A stretch of DNA of 64,000 nt from Evansella sp. LMS18 (GCF_024362785.1 NZ_CP093301.1:3162001-3226000); one strand, 5' to 3'; shown: positions 53,020 through 61,820, counted from the stretch's first letter. Notes: a model not told the origin generated them from the letters alone. Program-made: numbers and translations.

Positions 53020-54389
53020 TAAAGCTTAACTTAACGCAGCGGATTTGGTTTTCTTTTATAGCCATCATCGTTATGGTCGGCCTGCTTGTAGGGACGATCT
53101 ATCATTTTTCGCTGCAGAACACTCTTACTGAAGAAACATACCGGATCATCGAACAGGAACAGGCAAGGTTTTCCAACCCTCACGGTGAACACCTCGTTCC
53201 TCCTACTTCGGAAATTGATTTTATAGAGCGGAGGAACGCGGAAAGATCCGTAGGCCATATTACTCTTATTAATCAATTTGGCACCATAGAAGGCGGGCCT
53301 GTCCCTACCGAGGTACTAAGGGAGATGGGGGAAAAAGCCCATAACCAGATGGAACGGAGAGGCCGGTATCAGCTGACATACAATGAAGCCACTTTGTTCT
53401 ACGTTATTTATAAAGTCTATACAACCGGCGGCGAAGCCTACCATATTTCCTATATGTGGGACACCTATCTCAACCAGATGGTAAACAGACTCTGGGGCAC
53501 TCTTGCTTATATTATCCTGATTGCAGGGCTGTTAAGCCTTATACCGGCTTTCTGGCTCAAACACTATCTGAAGATGCCGCTTACCAGCTTAGGAAACCAT
53601 TTTGAGCAGATTGCGGAACGTAACTGGAAGGAGCCTTTTTACTGGGAAGGTGATAAGGATTTCGAGAAATTATCCGGACAGTTTGAAAAAATGCGCCAGA
53701 ACCTTATACGCTATGACCGGGCGCAGAAGACATTTATTCAGCACGCTTCCCATGAACTGAAAACACCAATTATGGTTGTGAAAAGTTATGCCACTTCCGT
53801 AAAAGACGGTATTCTTCCTAAGGAAAATATAGAAAAGACGATGGATGTTATTATTGAAGAGTCGAACAGGATGGAAAAAAGAGTTAAAGATATGCTTTAT
53901 TACACCAAGCTTGACGCGTTAAAAGAAAGCCCTATGGAAAAAGAGGCGTTTCCTTTCGGCTCTATTGCATATGCGATTGAAGAGCGGTTCTTCCTGCACC
54001 GGGAAGATGTACACATATCCGTTCAAGGAGATTCTGTATCTCTTAATGGCGACAAAGAGCTCCTGAGTGTTCTGCTGGAAAACCTGGTGGAGAACGCTAT
54101 GAGATATGCAAGGGATTCCATAGAGCTTTCCGCTGAGGAAAAGAAGGACAAAGTCATTATACGGGTCAGGAACAATGGAGAAAACATTCCTGAAAAAGAG
54201 ATTGAGCATATTTTCACCCCATTCAGGAAAGGGAATAAAGGCCAGTTTGGTTTAGGACTGGCAATTGTAAAACGTATATGTGAACTTCATGGAGGATATC
54301 CGACTGTTGCAAATGAGCAGGACGGGGTATGTTTTTCTATGGTTTTCCCGAAGAGCGACCGCCCGAGAAAAGGAAACGGTAAAAGCTGA
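53016..54389 (+). CDS. cssS: Sensor histidine kinase, CssS-like
   Basis: A 457-residue membrane kinase. Helix 1 (about 11-30) and helix 2 (about 161-180) flank an extracytoplasmic sensor of 130 residues with NTLTEETYRIIEQEQ near its start, as in CssS. HAMP-like linker 180-235; phosphorylated His246 in HASHELKTPIMVVKSY; N box LLENLVENAMRYA; G boxes RNNGENIP and GQFGLGLAIVKRI. It senses misfolded secreted protein by analogy. Its placement between yhaN and yhaM differs from B. subtilis, where cssRS lies elsewhere. Confidence 0.87.
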   Translation: MIKLNLTQRIWFSFIAIIVMVGLLVGTIYHFSLQNTLTEETYRIIEQEQARFSNPHGEHLVPPTSEIDFIERRNAERSVGHITLINQFGTIEGGPVPTEVLREMGEKAHNQMERRGRYQLTYNEATLFYVIYKVYTTGGEAYHISYMWDTYLNQMVNRLWGTLAYIILIAGLLSLIPAFWLKHYLKMPLTSLGNHFEQIAERNWKEPFYWEGDKDFEKLSGQFEKMRQNLIRYDRAQKTFIQHASHELKTPIMVVKSYATSVKDGILPKENIEKTMDVIIEESNRMEKRVKDMLYYTKLDALKESPMEKEAFPFGSIAYAIEERFFLHREDVHISVQGDSVSLNGDKELLSVLLENLVENAMRYARDSIELSAEEKKDKVIIRVRNNGENIPEKEIEHIFTPFRKGNKGQFGLGLAIVKRICELHGGYPTVANEQDGVCFSMVFPKSDRPRKGNGKS

Positions 54390-54460
54390 GGAATCCCATA
54401 AGGACCAGAAGTTGAAGATTGAAATAACAGACTTACTATTTTCCGGCAGGGGGGAGAAGA

Positions 54461-55420
54461 ATGAAAAAAGGTATCAATTACTATCAGATCGGGGAAAACA
54501 TTGAACAATATTTACTGATAAAAAGCGCGAAAAAAGGAATAGCCAGCAACGGAAAGCCTTTTCTGACACTGCAGATGTCAGACCAGACTGGAGAAATTGA
54601 AGCGAAGCTATGGGGAGTATCACCTGAAGACCAGGAGGTATTTGTCAGTTCCGTAATCGTCCATGTTCATGGGGAAATTCAGGAATTCCGTGGAGCCAGG
54701 CAGTTAAAGATAAAGGCAATCAGACCTACAACCGGCATGGACCATGTGAAAACAGCCGACTTCCTACCATCAGCTCCACTTGATCCCCAGGAGATGATCG
54801 AGAAAGTCACCCAGTATATATTCGAGATGAAGAACCCGAAAATACAGAGGATTACGAGGCATTTGTTTAAAAAGCACCAGAAGGCTTTTGCTGAAGCTCC
54901 TGCTGCCACTAAAAACCATCATGAGTACGTTTCAGGGCTGGCATACCATGTTGTAACGATGCTTGATCTGGCAAACAGTATTGCGCAGCTTTATCCGACA
55001 CTTGACAAAGATTTACTCTATGCCGGAGTGATACTTCATGACCTTGGGAAAGTCAGAGAACTTTCAGGGCCTCTGGATTCCCAGTATACGCTGGAAGGGA
55101 AGCTTATTGGTCATATATCCATTATCGTTAACGAAATTGATGAGACAGCAAGAGAGCTGGAAATAGAAGGTGATGAGGTAACAGTACTGCAGCATCTGGT
55201 GCTCAGTCATCATGGCAAAGGTGAATGGGGGAGTCCAAAGCCTCCTTTAATCAGGGAAGCAGAAATCCTCCACATGATCGATAATTTCGATGCAAAAATG
55301 TTCATGATGGACAGAGCACTTGACAGAGTAATGCCAGGGGAATTCAGTGAAAGAGTTTATGCAATGGATAACCGCTCTTTCTATAAGCCGAAGTTTCATA
55401 AAGTCCCATTTGATATGTAA
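54461..55420 (+). CDS. yhaM: 3'-5' exoribonuclease YhaM
   Basis: A 319-residue nuclease: N-terminal OB-fold (about 25-95, [15 protein letters not shown]) and a C-terminal HD domain (160-290) with [24 protein letters not shown], and [10 protein letters not shown] as metal ligands. YhaM degrades RNA 3' ends (also single-stranded DNA) with Mn2+ or Co2+. ATG follows GGGGGGAG. Two hairpins follow its stop. Confidence 0.95.
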   Translation: MKKGINYYQIGENIEQYLLIKSAKKGIASNGKPFLTLQMSDQTGEIEAKLWGVSPEDQEVFVSSVIVHVHGEIQEFRGARQLKIKAIRPTTGMDHVKTADFLPSAPLDPQEMIEKVTQYIFEMKNPKIQRITRHLFKKHQKAFAEAPAATKNHHEYVSGLAYHVVTMLDLANSIAQLYPTLDKDLLYAGVILHDLGKVRELSGPLDSQYTLEGKLIGHISIIVNEIDETARELEIEGDEVTVLQHLVLSHHGKGEWGSPKPPLIREAEILHMIDNFDAKMFMMDRALDRVMPGEFSERVYAMDNRSFYKPKFHKVPFDM

Positions 55421-55428
55421 GAATGCGG

Positions 55429-55458
55429 AGGCCGCCTTTAAGGCGGCCTTATTCTTTG
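55429..55458 (+). terminator. Terminator of yhaM
   Basis: AGGCCGCC - TTTAA - GGCGGCCT, then TATTCTTTG. Confidence 0.8.
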
Positions 55459-55522
55459 TTGATGCGAAAGTGGGAGGAGCGTACTGGCCATTCGAGGTGC
55501 CGGGTATTTCTATGAAAAACCG

Positions 55523-55565
55523 AAAAGGAGGTGTTCTGGCTAAGCTTTCAGAACACCTCCTTTTT
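55523..55565. terminator. Strong bidirectional hairpin terminator
   Basis: AAAAGGAGGTGTTCTG / CAGAACACCTCCTTTT with a 10-base loop, T-run on both strands. It would end the leftward gene at 55583. Confidence 0.88.
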
Positions 55566-55582
55566 ATATTGAAAAAAACTCA

Positions 55583-55906
55583 TTATATCAATTCTCTTTC
55601 CTCAACCGGTTCAGGTCCTCTCATATCCATGAGCTGTACTTCTTTTAATGTATCGTTAATAACCTCATCTTCAAAAATTTTATAACAGTTATCACTTCTC
55701 CACTCTTCCCAGGTTAAATGGGAACACTGATCCCAGGCTTCCTGCCAGTGGGCGAACAAGAATGTTTCCACCTTTTCATTTACAAGGGGAAAATAAATAA
55801 GAGGGGATGTAATTTCGTTCTTTTCCAGATGATTCATGACGTGTTGTACAAGATGTTCCTGAAATTCACCGTATGTCCATTGTGCTAGTGGTTTGTTGTT
55901 GTTCAT
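55583..55906 (-). CDS. Conserved hypothetical protein
   Basis: A 107-residue acidic soluble protein with many Trp/His/Glu residues (QWTYGEFQEHLVQHVMNHLEKNE, AHWQEAWDQCSHLTWEEW). I do not recognize a family. It has a good Shine-Dalgarno (CGGAGGGA), its own terminator and ordinary base use, so it is likely real. Two of its segments (WTYGEFQEHLVQHV and LTWEEWRSDNCYKIF) look like short amphipathic helices. No context suggests a role. Confidence 0.65.
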   Translation of the reverse strand: MNNNKPLAQWTYGEFQEHLVQHVMNHLEKNEITSPLIYFPLVNEKVETFLFAHWQEAWDQCSHLTWEEWRSDNCYKIFEDEVINDTLKEVQLMDMRGPEPVEERELI

Positions 55907-56036
55907 TGTTTTTCCCTCCGTATATCGTGTTATGTGCTTTATTCCCCCTAAAAATAATAATCAAACTTCCTATCATATTTATGCATCTTCTTCATAGAGT
56001 TTAATAGACAGATAGAATGGCGGAGGAGGAAGAGTT

Positions 56037-56282
56037 ATGAGGCCAGCTGTAGTTGTTTATCCGTTGATTGGATTTTTCTTAATTGCAATTGTTCTATGGC
56101 AGTTTGCAGTGGCGGCAGGAGGTCCTGCTCACTGGTGGATTTATGGGATATACCTTGCGATAGTGTTTTGCGGGGTAATGTTTATGCAGACAAGAATGGC
56201 AGATGAAAAGGAAGAACAAAAACTGATCGAGGCAGAAGGAGAGGAATTTTTAAGAAAATATAAGGAGAGAAGGCAGCAATAG
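56037..56282 (+). CDS. yhaL: YhaL-like small membrane protein
   Basis: 81 residues with two membrane helices (about 6-26 and 33-52) and a charged cytosolic tail, LIEAEGEEFLRKYKERRQ. Location after yhaM and the 'E-EGE-FL' tail suggest YhaL, a sigma-E-dependent sporulation protein in B. subtilis; that protein is shorter (about 70 aa), so the orthology is tentative. ATG follows GGAGGAGGAAG. prsA, which follows yhaL in B. subtilis, is missing here. Confidence 0.55.
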   Translation: MRPAVVVYPLIGFFLIAIVLWQFAVAAGGPAHWWIYGIYLAIVFCGVMFMQTRMADEKEEQKLIEAEGEEFLRKYKERRQQ

Positions 56283-56310
56283 TATTAAATAATGGACAGA
56301 CAGCAATTAA

Positions 56311-56360
56311 TAAAGTGAAACTTCAATCAGTGGGAGTTTTACGGACGGCTGCATCGGGAT
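56311..56360 (+). repeat. Dispersed repeat family S, copy 3 (internal deletion)
   Basis: 50 bp: TAAAGTGAAACTTCAATCAG, then TGGGAGTTTTACGGACGGCT, ending GCATCGGGAT. Both outer ends of the 150-bp family are kept, and about 100 bp between GGG runs is lost. Confidence 0.8.
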
Positions 56361-56394
56361 AAATAGTTTCTTTTCGTATGAAACAACATAACAA

Positions 56395-56433
56395 TAACAG
56401 ACCAAATCTGAGGATTTGGTCTGTTAATTTTTT
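56395..56433 (+). terminator. Terminator after the yhaL-like gene
   Basis: A perfect 14-bp stem TAACAGACCAAATC / GATTTGGTCTGTTA, loop TGAG, then ATTTTTTTATT. Confidence 0.9.
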
Positions 56434-56531
56434 TATTGGTCAAAAAGAGTATTCTTAATGCACAGAAATGTCATTTTTATTTTTTAAAAAAGCAACCAAA
56501 TAAAGGAATGAGGAACCGTAAAATTAGGAGA

Positions 56532-56600
56532 AGCGGATCCACGTTCCGCTAAATGAGGAAAAAGGGTGTTCTTCGGCGGTGTGGGGGATCCTCGTTCCCC
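56532..56600. other. Two hairpins with different stems and a common loop
   Basis: AGCGGA-TCCACGT-TCCGCT (56532-56550) and GGGGA-TCCTCGT-TCCCC (56584-56600). Stem bases differ on both arms while the loop TCC(A/T)CGT is kept. The surrounding 56434-56752 contains no gene. Confidence 0.5.
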
Positions 56601-56752
56601 TCCCAATTAAACATAACCTGTTTTCTCCCAAGTACCTTAACTTATATCTCTGTCCTTTCCTATGTTCCTCCCAGAGAGTAAGAAACATTGAAATGTAAGT
56701 TTTAATGGAATAAAATTATGGAACATATTAATGTATATTGTGCATACGAGCA

Positions 56753-56784
56753 TGAAAAAGGCAGAGAATAAATTCTCTGCCAAA
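56753..56784 (-). terminator. Terminator of the 58-residue membrane protein gene
   Basis: On the minus strand GGCAGAGAAT - TT - ATTCTCTGCC, then TTTTTCAT. Confidence 0.85.
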
Positions 56785-56800
56785 ACCCACCATATTCACG

Positions 56801-56977
56801 TCAGGCCACAAAAACTCTGAAATATGATGATGTGAGCAGGATGGTGATCAGAATATTTATTGTCCGGAACACCTTGGCCTGCCGCTCTTCAGGTATTTCC
56901 TTCTGGATAACCAATGTATTTGTCATAGAGTTAATCACAAACAAATAAAAGATTGCAAATAAAAAGAAAGGTAGCAT
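56801..56977 (-). CDS. Small two-helix membrane protein (58 aa)
   Basis: A short reading frame: MLPFFLFAIFYLFVINSM (helix 1), charged middle VIQKEIPEERQAKVF, and helix 2 INILITILLTSSYFRVFV. ATG lies about 9 bases from GGGGG, and a perfect terminator follows the TGA, so the gene is probably real despite its size. Both helices and the K/E/R connector suggest a hairpin membrane protein. No family recognized. Confidence 0.7.
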   Translation of the reverse strand: MLPFFLFAIFYLFVINSMTNTLVIQKEIPEERQAKVFRTINILITILLTSSYFRVFVA

Positions 56978-57091
56978 GTAGTAACCCCCACTTATTAGGT
57001 AGACTCCTGTATATACTGTAACAAAATATCGGGAAATTGAATAGTGATACGCTGAAAATCCATAATCTCAAATATTAACAGGAGGTTGCTT

Positions 57092-57670
57092 ATGAAAACA
57101 CAAAACCCTTGGAAAATAGCTTTCCTTACCCTGTCCGGTATGATTCTTATTTTTATAGCTGCACTGGCTGCATATCTTTTTTCTATTTCCACTGGTACAG
57201 AAGATGACGATTTCCAAAGGCCGCAGACTGAAGAGGTGGAGGGGGCGAGGTTTACAGTATCTGCTTCGAGAGACGACATAAATTACTGGCTGGAGAGAGA
57301 ATTAGCGGAAAGTGGAGAGGGGGAGGACTACGAGCTTTATCTTGAGGATCTCGTATATTTTCACACGGAAGTGGAAGCACTGGGGTTTAACGTACCAGTC
57401 GAGATGGAGCTGGAGCCTGTAGTTACTGATGGAGGCAATGTAGAACTTATTTCAAGATCATTCAGTATTGCGGGCCTGGGACTTCCGTCAAGCACCGTGT
57501 TAAGCCTGATCCAGGGGGGAGACGACCTTCCTGACTGGATCCATGTTCTGCCTGAGGAAGGCAAGTTTTACCTTGACCTCCGTCATGGCATCTCAGAGGA
57601 AGTGCAGATTGAGGTACACAGCCTTAATCTACCTGAGGATGATATAGAAATACAGATTGTTATCCCATAG
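57092..57670 (+). CDS. YpmS-like membrane-anchored lipoprotein-type protein (DUF2140)
   Basis: 192 residues: a single N-terminal membrane helix (about 8-32), then an extracytoplasmic domain. FTVSASRDDINYWLERELAE, then VYFHTEVEALGFNVPVEMELEPVV, and GLGLPSSTVLSLI are the features that recall B. subtilis YpmS (DUF2140), a protein of unknown function. ATG 57092 (CAGGAGG) is preferred over a start six bases earlier. Confidence 0.7.
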   Translation: MKTQNPWKIAFLTLSGMILIFIAALAAYLFSISTGTEDDDFQRPQTEEVEGARFTVSASRDDINYWLERELAESGEGEDYELYLEDLVYFHTEVEALGFNVPVEMELEPVVTDGGNVELISRSFSIAGLGLPSSTVLSLIQGGDDLPDWIHVLPEEGKFYLDLRHGISEEVQIEVHSLNLPEDDIEIQIVIP

Positions 57671-57673
57671 TAA

Positions 57674-57707
57674 AAGGCGGATCCGGATAAAAGGCTGGAT
57701 CCGCCTT
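57674..57707. terminator. Bidirectional terminator
   Basis: AAGGCGGATCC / GGATCCGCCTT with a 12-base loop, between convergent genes. T-runs are short. Confidence 0.7.
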
Positions 57708-57711
57708 AAGT

Positions 57712-58269
57712 TTATTGATTTCTTATTTTAGTAAACTCATTATCATACAGGATATGATAACCATTCCGGTGTTCCTCAACAAGGCATTTTTTAGGGGCCC
57801 TGGACAACTGCTTCATATGCAGAAAATCATACACACAAATACCAATATTAAGGGCAGACATCATTGCCATGTAATGTATAAGATGCGGCATTGTGACGGA
57901 AACAAGAACAGATCCTGCGGTGATAACCAGTCCTGGGAATAACGCAGACAAAATAGCAGTCTGTTTTGAGATGGTGCCATTTGCTGAGTAGTAAATATAA
58001 GGCCAGTGCTGTTTTCTCACCCGAATCCTTGCTTTGCTGCCAGACAGCCAGATTGGCAGGCAATGCAGCAGAACGTGAAGCGGGAAAACCATTAACAATA
58101 ATATTGTTAAAAACAGGACTCCATAATCAACTAACGGTTCTGAAGTAATAAATGTAGTGAAGAAAACAAAATAGATCATAAAGTACACCATCATGGTGAG
58201 GGCAGATAAAAATAACAATCTTACCATACCAATGTCTTTCTCCACTGAAATTGATTTCCAGCAGTTCAT
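57712..58269 (-). CDS. DUF3267-like membrane protein
   Basis: 185 residues with four predicted helices (about 17-38, 47-70, 103-125 and 128-147). The segment FPLHVLLHCLPIW in helix 2 recalls the DUF3267 motif, in which a histidine pair resembles membrane metalloprotease sites, but the usual HE-type signature is not evident. In B. subtilis a protein of this kind is encoded between prsA and hpr. Function unknown; family call tentative. AAGGAGG lies upstream. Confidence 0.55.
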   Translation of the reverse strand: MNCWKSISVEKDIGMVRLLFLSALTMMVYFMIYFVFFTTFITSEPLVDYGVLFLTILLLMVFPLHVLLHCLPIWLSGSKARIRVRKQHWPYIYYSANGTISKQTAILSALFPGLVITAGSVLVSVTMPHLIHYMAMMSALNIGICVYDFLHMKQLSRAPKKCLVEEHRNGYHILYDNEFTKIRNQ

Positions 58270-58630
58270 CTGCTCACACCTCCTTAGATTAGCCAGTAAT
58301 ATCGCAGATATGTTCCCAAATGCTTAATTTCAGTAAGTTTATTATTAATGTACCTATAGTAATTTAAGCCCTGGCGAAAAATAAATCAAGCCTTTTTTTA
58401 TATTTTTTTAAAAGATCATGTATATAATTCCTGAAATATATTCCAGGTTCCGCGCAGGCATAATTATCACATTAAAGGATACCAGAGAATTATTAGATAA
58501 AATCAGGATATGCGAGGGCCGGCGAAGCCTGTGAATGGGGCTTCGCAGAGAATGAAACTGGAGTGAAAAGAGGTGGGGACTGTTTGTTCTTATGTGAAAA
58601 ATTCAGCCATAAGTAAAAAAAGCCCCCAAA
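58270..58630. other. Gene-free interval upstream of the DUF3267-like gene
   Basis: About 360 bp with no credible ORF. It holds a perfect hairpin GCGAAGCC-TGTGAATGG-GGCTTCGC (58522-58546) and T-rich tracts near 58390. A yhaI-type gene occupies this spot in B. subtilis as I recall it, but no remnant can be seen. Confidence 0.4.
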
Positions 58631-58657
58631 AAGAAAAAACCGGTTAATATCCGGTTT
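58631..58657 (-). terminator. Terminator of scoC/hpr
   Basis: AAACCGG-ATATTAA-CCGGTTT on the minus strand, then TTTCTTTTTG. Confidence 0.85.
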
Positions 58658-58716
58658 CCGAGTAGAAATATAATTTAAGTATATAGGGCATGAATATCCT
58701 GGTGGTTTAGTATGTT

Positions 58717-59301
58717 CTAAGGAGTCTGGACCTCTTTTTGCTGTTTAGATACGCCAGTAAGCCTGCCGTCTTCTTCGATAAAATCTGACTCGATTTTCGT
58801 TAATGACTTCTCAAAAATGTCCATGAAGTCAGGCCCGTAAATATGTTTAATGATACTCATCAGTTCTGAAAATTCAGGGAATTTCCCGTAAAGCTCTTTA
58901 ATTGGAAGAGAGCCACTGTAAACACCGTAAGTACTTGGGTTATACCCCTCCATCGTTTTGATGAACAACTCTTCCCCTTCTTTGGTAAGGTATACGTAAG
59001 TATTTCTTTTGTCCGTCTGGCGTTTGGAAAATGTCAGCAATCCTCTTTCTTCCAGCTTTTTTGAGAAATTGAATGCTGTAGAAACATGCATTACTCCAAA
59101 TTTGGCAATGTCTGAAATGGAGGCCGCCTCCAAATGATAAGCAATCCAGAGGATATGGTGTTCATTAATGTTCAGGTCAAAAGGTTTAATCCAGCTTTGC
59201 CAGTCTTTTTCAATAGATTTCCACAAAGCTTTACTAAGTTGAGCAACCTTATGGTTGAACATTATTGATTGCTTTATGGATTGTACAGTTTGTTGTTCCA
59301 T
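58717..59301 (-). CDS. hpr: Transition-state regulator ScoC/Hpr (MarR family)
   Basis: A 194-residue MarR-type repressor that controls extracellular proteases, peptide transport and sporulation entry in B. subtilis. The winged HTH spans about residues 45-105 ([43 protein letters not shown], then the wing [14 protein letters not shown]). The C-terminal [24 protein letters not shown] is specific to ScoC. It is preceded by GGAGGGAG and followed by its own terminator. Confidence 0.95.
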   Translation of the reverse strand: MEQQTVQSIKQSIMFNHKVAQLSKALWKSIEKDWQSWIKPFDLNINEHHILWIAYHLEAASISDIAKFGVMHVSTAFNFSKKLEERGLLTFSKRQTDKRNTYVYLTKEGEELFIKTMEGYNPSTYGVYSGSLPIKELYGKFPEFSELMSIIKHIYGPDFMDIFEKSLTKIESDFIEEDGRLTGVSKQQKEVQTP

Positions 59302-59458
59302 AAACTCCCTCCATTCGAGATCCTCAATAAAATTTTCTAAAAATTCATTATTTTACTAGGAAAATGATATTAACATCATAACATAATATAATAAATATTC
59401 TCAAGTTCATTTCAGTATTTTCTGAAAATTAGTTTTGGGAAACGCCGGTAAGCCAGCG

Positions 59459-59821
59459 TTATTCCTTAACATTTTTCAGTTCATTAGTGAGCGTGTGCAG
59501 GAGTTCTTCGATTTCTGATACTAGTTCCTTTACTTCCTCCGCCAGAGGCTTAAACTCCTCTTTCAGCTGTTCCAGACGGTTTTTTAAAGAGGGAACATAC
59601 TCTTTTATAATGGTAACTGCCTTGTCTTTTAATTCGTTTACAGTAATTAAGAACTCTTCGATTTCAATCTGAAGCTCCTTCCAGGTTGTAAGCAGCGTCT
59701 CCTTTGCCTGATCGTACTTTCCATAAGCACCGCGCCCGGTGTCAGTAGTTGAGAACAGGAGGGCACCGCCAGCTAAAACGCTTCCCGTTATAATTCCTGC
59801 TATATATGTCTTATTTATCAT
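59459..59821 (-). CDS. yhaH: YtxH-domain protein YhaH
   Basis: A 120-residue protein with an N-terminal membrane helix or signal (about 5-24: YIAGIITGSVLAGGALLFS) and then one long helix of heptads (LEQLKEEFKPLAEEVKELVSEIEELL). It belongs to the YtxH family of small stress or general-stress envelope proteins. Position between hpr and serC fits YhaH. ATG follows AGGGTGAG. Confidence 0.82.
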   Translation of the reverse strand: MINKTYIAGIITGSVLAGGALLFSTTDTGRGAYGKYDQAKETLLTTWKELQIEIEEFLITVNELKDKAVTIIKEYVPSLKNRLEQLKEEFKPLAEEVKELVSEIEELLHTLTNELKNVKE

Positions 59822-59932
59822 AAACTCACCCTTTATTTTTGTTAATTCTTCTCGAGAGCAATATTAATATATAGTTTTTTTATTACAGAGAAAGAATATT
59901 ACAATCATAAATCACTTTAGTACTTCATTTCA

Positions 59933-61021
59933 TTAATGCAGAGACTGTCTTTGGAATTTTTCCATAAAATCAGCGAGTTGTTCAGCGTGTTCGTGCGGAA
60001 CCCCGTTATAAAGAGAAGCCCTGCACCCTCCGACGGAACGATGGCCAGCAAGGCCGGCAAAACCTGCATCATTCGCTTTCTGCAGGAACTTTTCTTCAAG
60101 TTCTTTGCTTCTCAGGTTAAATGTAACGTTCATTTTAGACCTGGCATCCGGCATAGCATACCCTTTATAAAAACCGTTGCTTGAGTCAATCATCCTGTAA
60201 ATAACGCCTGCTTTTTGCTCTGCTCTTTTTACCATTTCATCCGTTCCGCCTTGTTCACTTACCCAGTCCAGCATCAGGCCAAGCATGTAAATGGAGAGTG
60301 CAGGAGGAGTATTGTACAGAGAATCAGCTTTCTGGTGCGTACTGTAGTTCAGGTAATGAGGAACTCCTTCAATTGTTTCTCTTAATAATTCATTACGAAG
60401 CACGACAATTGTCACTCCGGCTGGACCTGCATTTTTTTGTGCTCCTGCATACAACAGATCCGTATTTTTCCAGTTTACCTGTCTGCTGAATATATCGCTT
60501 GAAGCATCAATAAACAACGGAATATTTTGCCGCTGAGGAATCTCTCCCCATTGTGTCCCAAAGATCGTATTATTTGAGGTGAAATGGATATAATCAGTTT
60601 CCGGCAGGCAATGGGTATAATCAACAGATGGAAGAGTCCTGTACCCAGATTCTCCGGAAGAGGCCAGGGCATAGGCACTGCCGGTCCGGGAAGCTTCCTG
60701 GAACGCTTTTTCCGACCAGGAGCCGGTAAGGACATAAGCAGCCTGTCTGCCGGATTGGCGAAAATTAAGCGGCAGCATAGCGAATTGCAAACTGGCGCCT
60801 CCCTGCATGAACAGAATAGTAAAGTCATCAGGAATGCTGAGGAGTTTACGGATTAAGTTCAGTGCGTTGTAGTGAATTTCTTCGTACAGACTGCTTCGGT
60901 GGCTCATTTCCATGACTGACATTCCTGAATTATTATAGTTAAACATATTTTTCTCTGCTCTCTCGAGTACTTCCCTGGGCAGAGCACTTGGTCCTGGATT
61001 GAAATTATATTTTACGTTCAC
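59933..61021 (-). CDS. serC: Phosphoserine aminotransferase
   Basis: A 362-residue PLP enzyme (class V) that converts 3-phosphohydroxypyruvate to phosphoserine in serine synthesis. NFNPGPSALP at the start, HRSSLYEEIH, the PLP lysine in LLYAGAQKNAGPAGVTIVV, and GHRSVGGCRASLYNGVPHEHAEQL at the C terminus. The start GTG (MNVKYNF) lies 7 bases from GGAGGG; an ATG 15 bases upstream overlaps that site. No serA or serB nearby. Confidence 0.95.
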   Translation of the reverse strand: MNVKYNFNPGPSALPREVLERAEKNMFNYNNSGMSVMEMSHRSSLYEEIHYNALNLIRKLLSIPDDFTILFMQGGASLQFAMLPLNFRQSGRQAAYVLTGSWSEKAFQEASRTGSAYALASSGESGYRTLPSVDYTHCLPETDYIHFTSNNTIFGTQWGEIPQRQNIPLFIDASSDIFSRQVNWKNTDLLYAGAQKNAGPAGVTIVVLRNELLRETIEGVPHYLNYSTHQKADSLYNTPPALSIYMLGLMLDWVSEQGGTDEMVKRAEQKAGVIYRMIDSSNGFYKGYAMPDARSKMNVTFNLRSKELEEKFLQKANDAGFAGLAGHRSVGGCRASLYNGVPHEHAEQLADFMEKFQRQSLH

Positions 61022-61144
61022 TGGGTTTCCCTCCATTTCTCTATCTTATACATTCTTAAGTTATTCTTAAATTCCTGCAGGCAGTTTAACGGATTACAAA
61101 AATAAAGTCTTTTTAGCTTAAAATGCAGAGAATTTTGTAAAGAA

Positions 61145-61182
61145 AAAACAGAAACCCTCAAATGATAAAGGATTTCTGTTTG
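61145..61182 (-). terminator. Terminator of hit
   Basis: On the minus strand AAACAGAAATCC ... GGGTTTCTGTTT, then TTTCTTT. Confidence 0.75.
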
Positions 61183-61242
61183 ACTTGTAATATAAATGTT
61201 GTTTCCCTTATGGATGGTGTCCTGCTCTTCAGGGGAAAGGGA

Positions 61243-61677
61243 TTACCTTATCACTTTAACGGAAATCTCTCCCGCCATTTTTTGCAAGTCTTCGCTCGAA
61301 TACTGGCTGCTGTGGTCGTGCCAGACAGCACCGTACCCATCGCCTTTACCGTAGCGGGGCAGCAAATGCAGATGATAATGGAAGACAGTTTGCCCTGCTT
61401 CCTTGCCATTATTGTTCAAAACATTTAACCCAACAGGGTCATATGCAGCCTTAATTGCTTTAGCTACCTTTGGCACTGCTGAAAAAAGCGTTTTAGTTGT
61501 ATGCTCAGAAAGCTCGTAAACATTTTCTTCATGGTTTTTCGGGATAAGCAATGTATGTCCTTTTGTTACCTGGCTGATATCAAGAAATGCCAGGACGTCT
61601 TCATCTTCATAAACTTTTGCTGAAGGAATATCACCTTTAATAATTTTGCAAAAAATACAATCATTGGAGAATGCCAT
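61243..61677 (-). CDS. hit: HIT-family nucleotide hydrolase
   Basis: A 144-residue histidine-triad protein. The triad HxHxHxx is in VFHYHLHLLPRY; zinc-type N-terminal cysteines in DCIFCKII; DVLAFLDISQVTKGHTLLIPK and GLNVLNNNGKEAGQ are typical. HIT proteins hydrolyse nucleoside phosphoramidates; in Bacillus hit lies divergent from ecsAB, as it does here apart from the inserted MFS gene. The start is ATG 61677 after AGAGGTGG. Confidence 0.93.
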   Translation of the reverse strand: MAFSNDCIFCKIIKGDIPSAKVYEDEDVLAFLDISQVTKGHTLLIPKNHEENVYELSEHTTKTLFSAVPKVAKAIKAAYDPVGLNVLNNNGKEAGQTVFHYHLHLLPRYGKGDGYGAVWHDHSSQYSSEDLQKMAGEISVKVIR

Positions 61678-61740
61678 AGTTACCACCTCTGTACATTAAT
61701 TTTCCTCTATATTACCATAACTCTCCTTGTAAACAAAAAA

Positions 61741-61820
61741 GAGCACGACTGATAGAAGAAAACGGTCGTATGAAAGCCTCATACGCCGGATACCAGTAGC
61801 ATATTTCCCACAGGGTGCTC
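61741..61820 (+). ncRNA. Candidate structured leader upstream of the MFS gene
   Basis: GAGCAC (61741) and GTGCTC (61815) enclose a 7-bp perfect hairpin CGTATGA-AAGCC-TCATACG (61767-61785) and a competing short helix CGAC / GTCG (61746-61768). This is a three-way-junction-like fold with no match to riboswitch motifs I know. It lies 30 bp before the MFS start. Confidence 0.35.

Noticed and set aside
55347-55685. 112-codon frame after yhaM
   Set aside because: It runs through two terminators and overlaps yhaM out of frame; no start signal.
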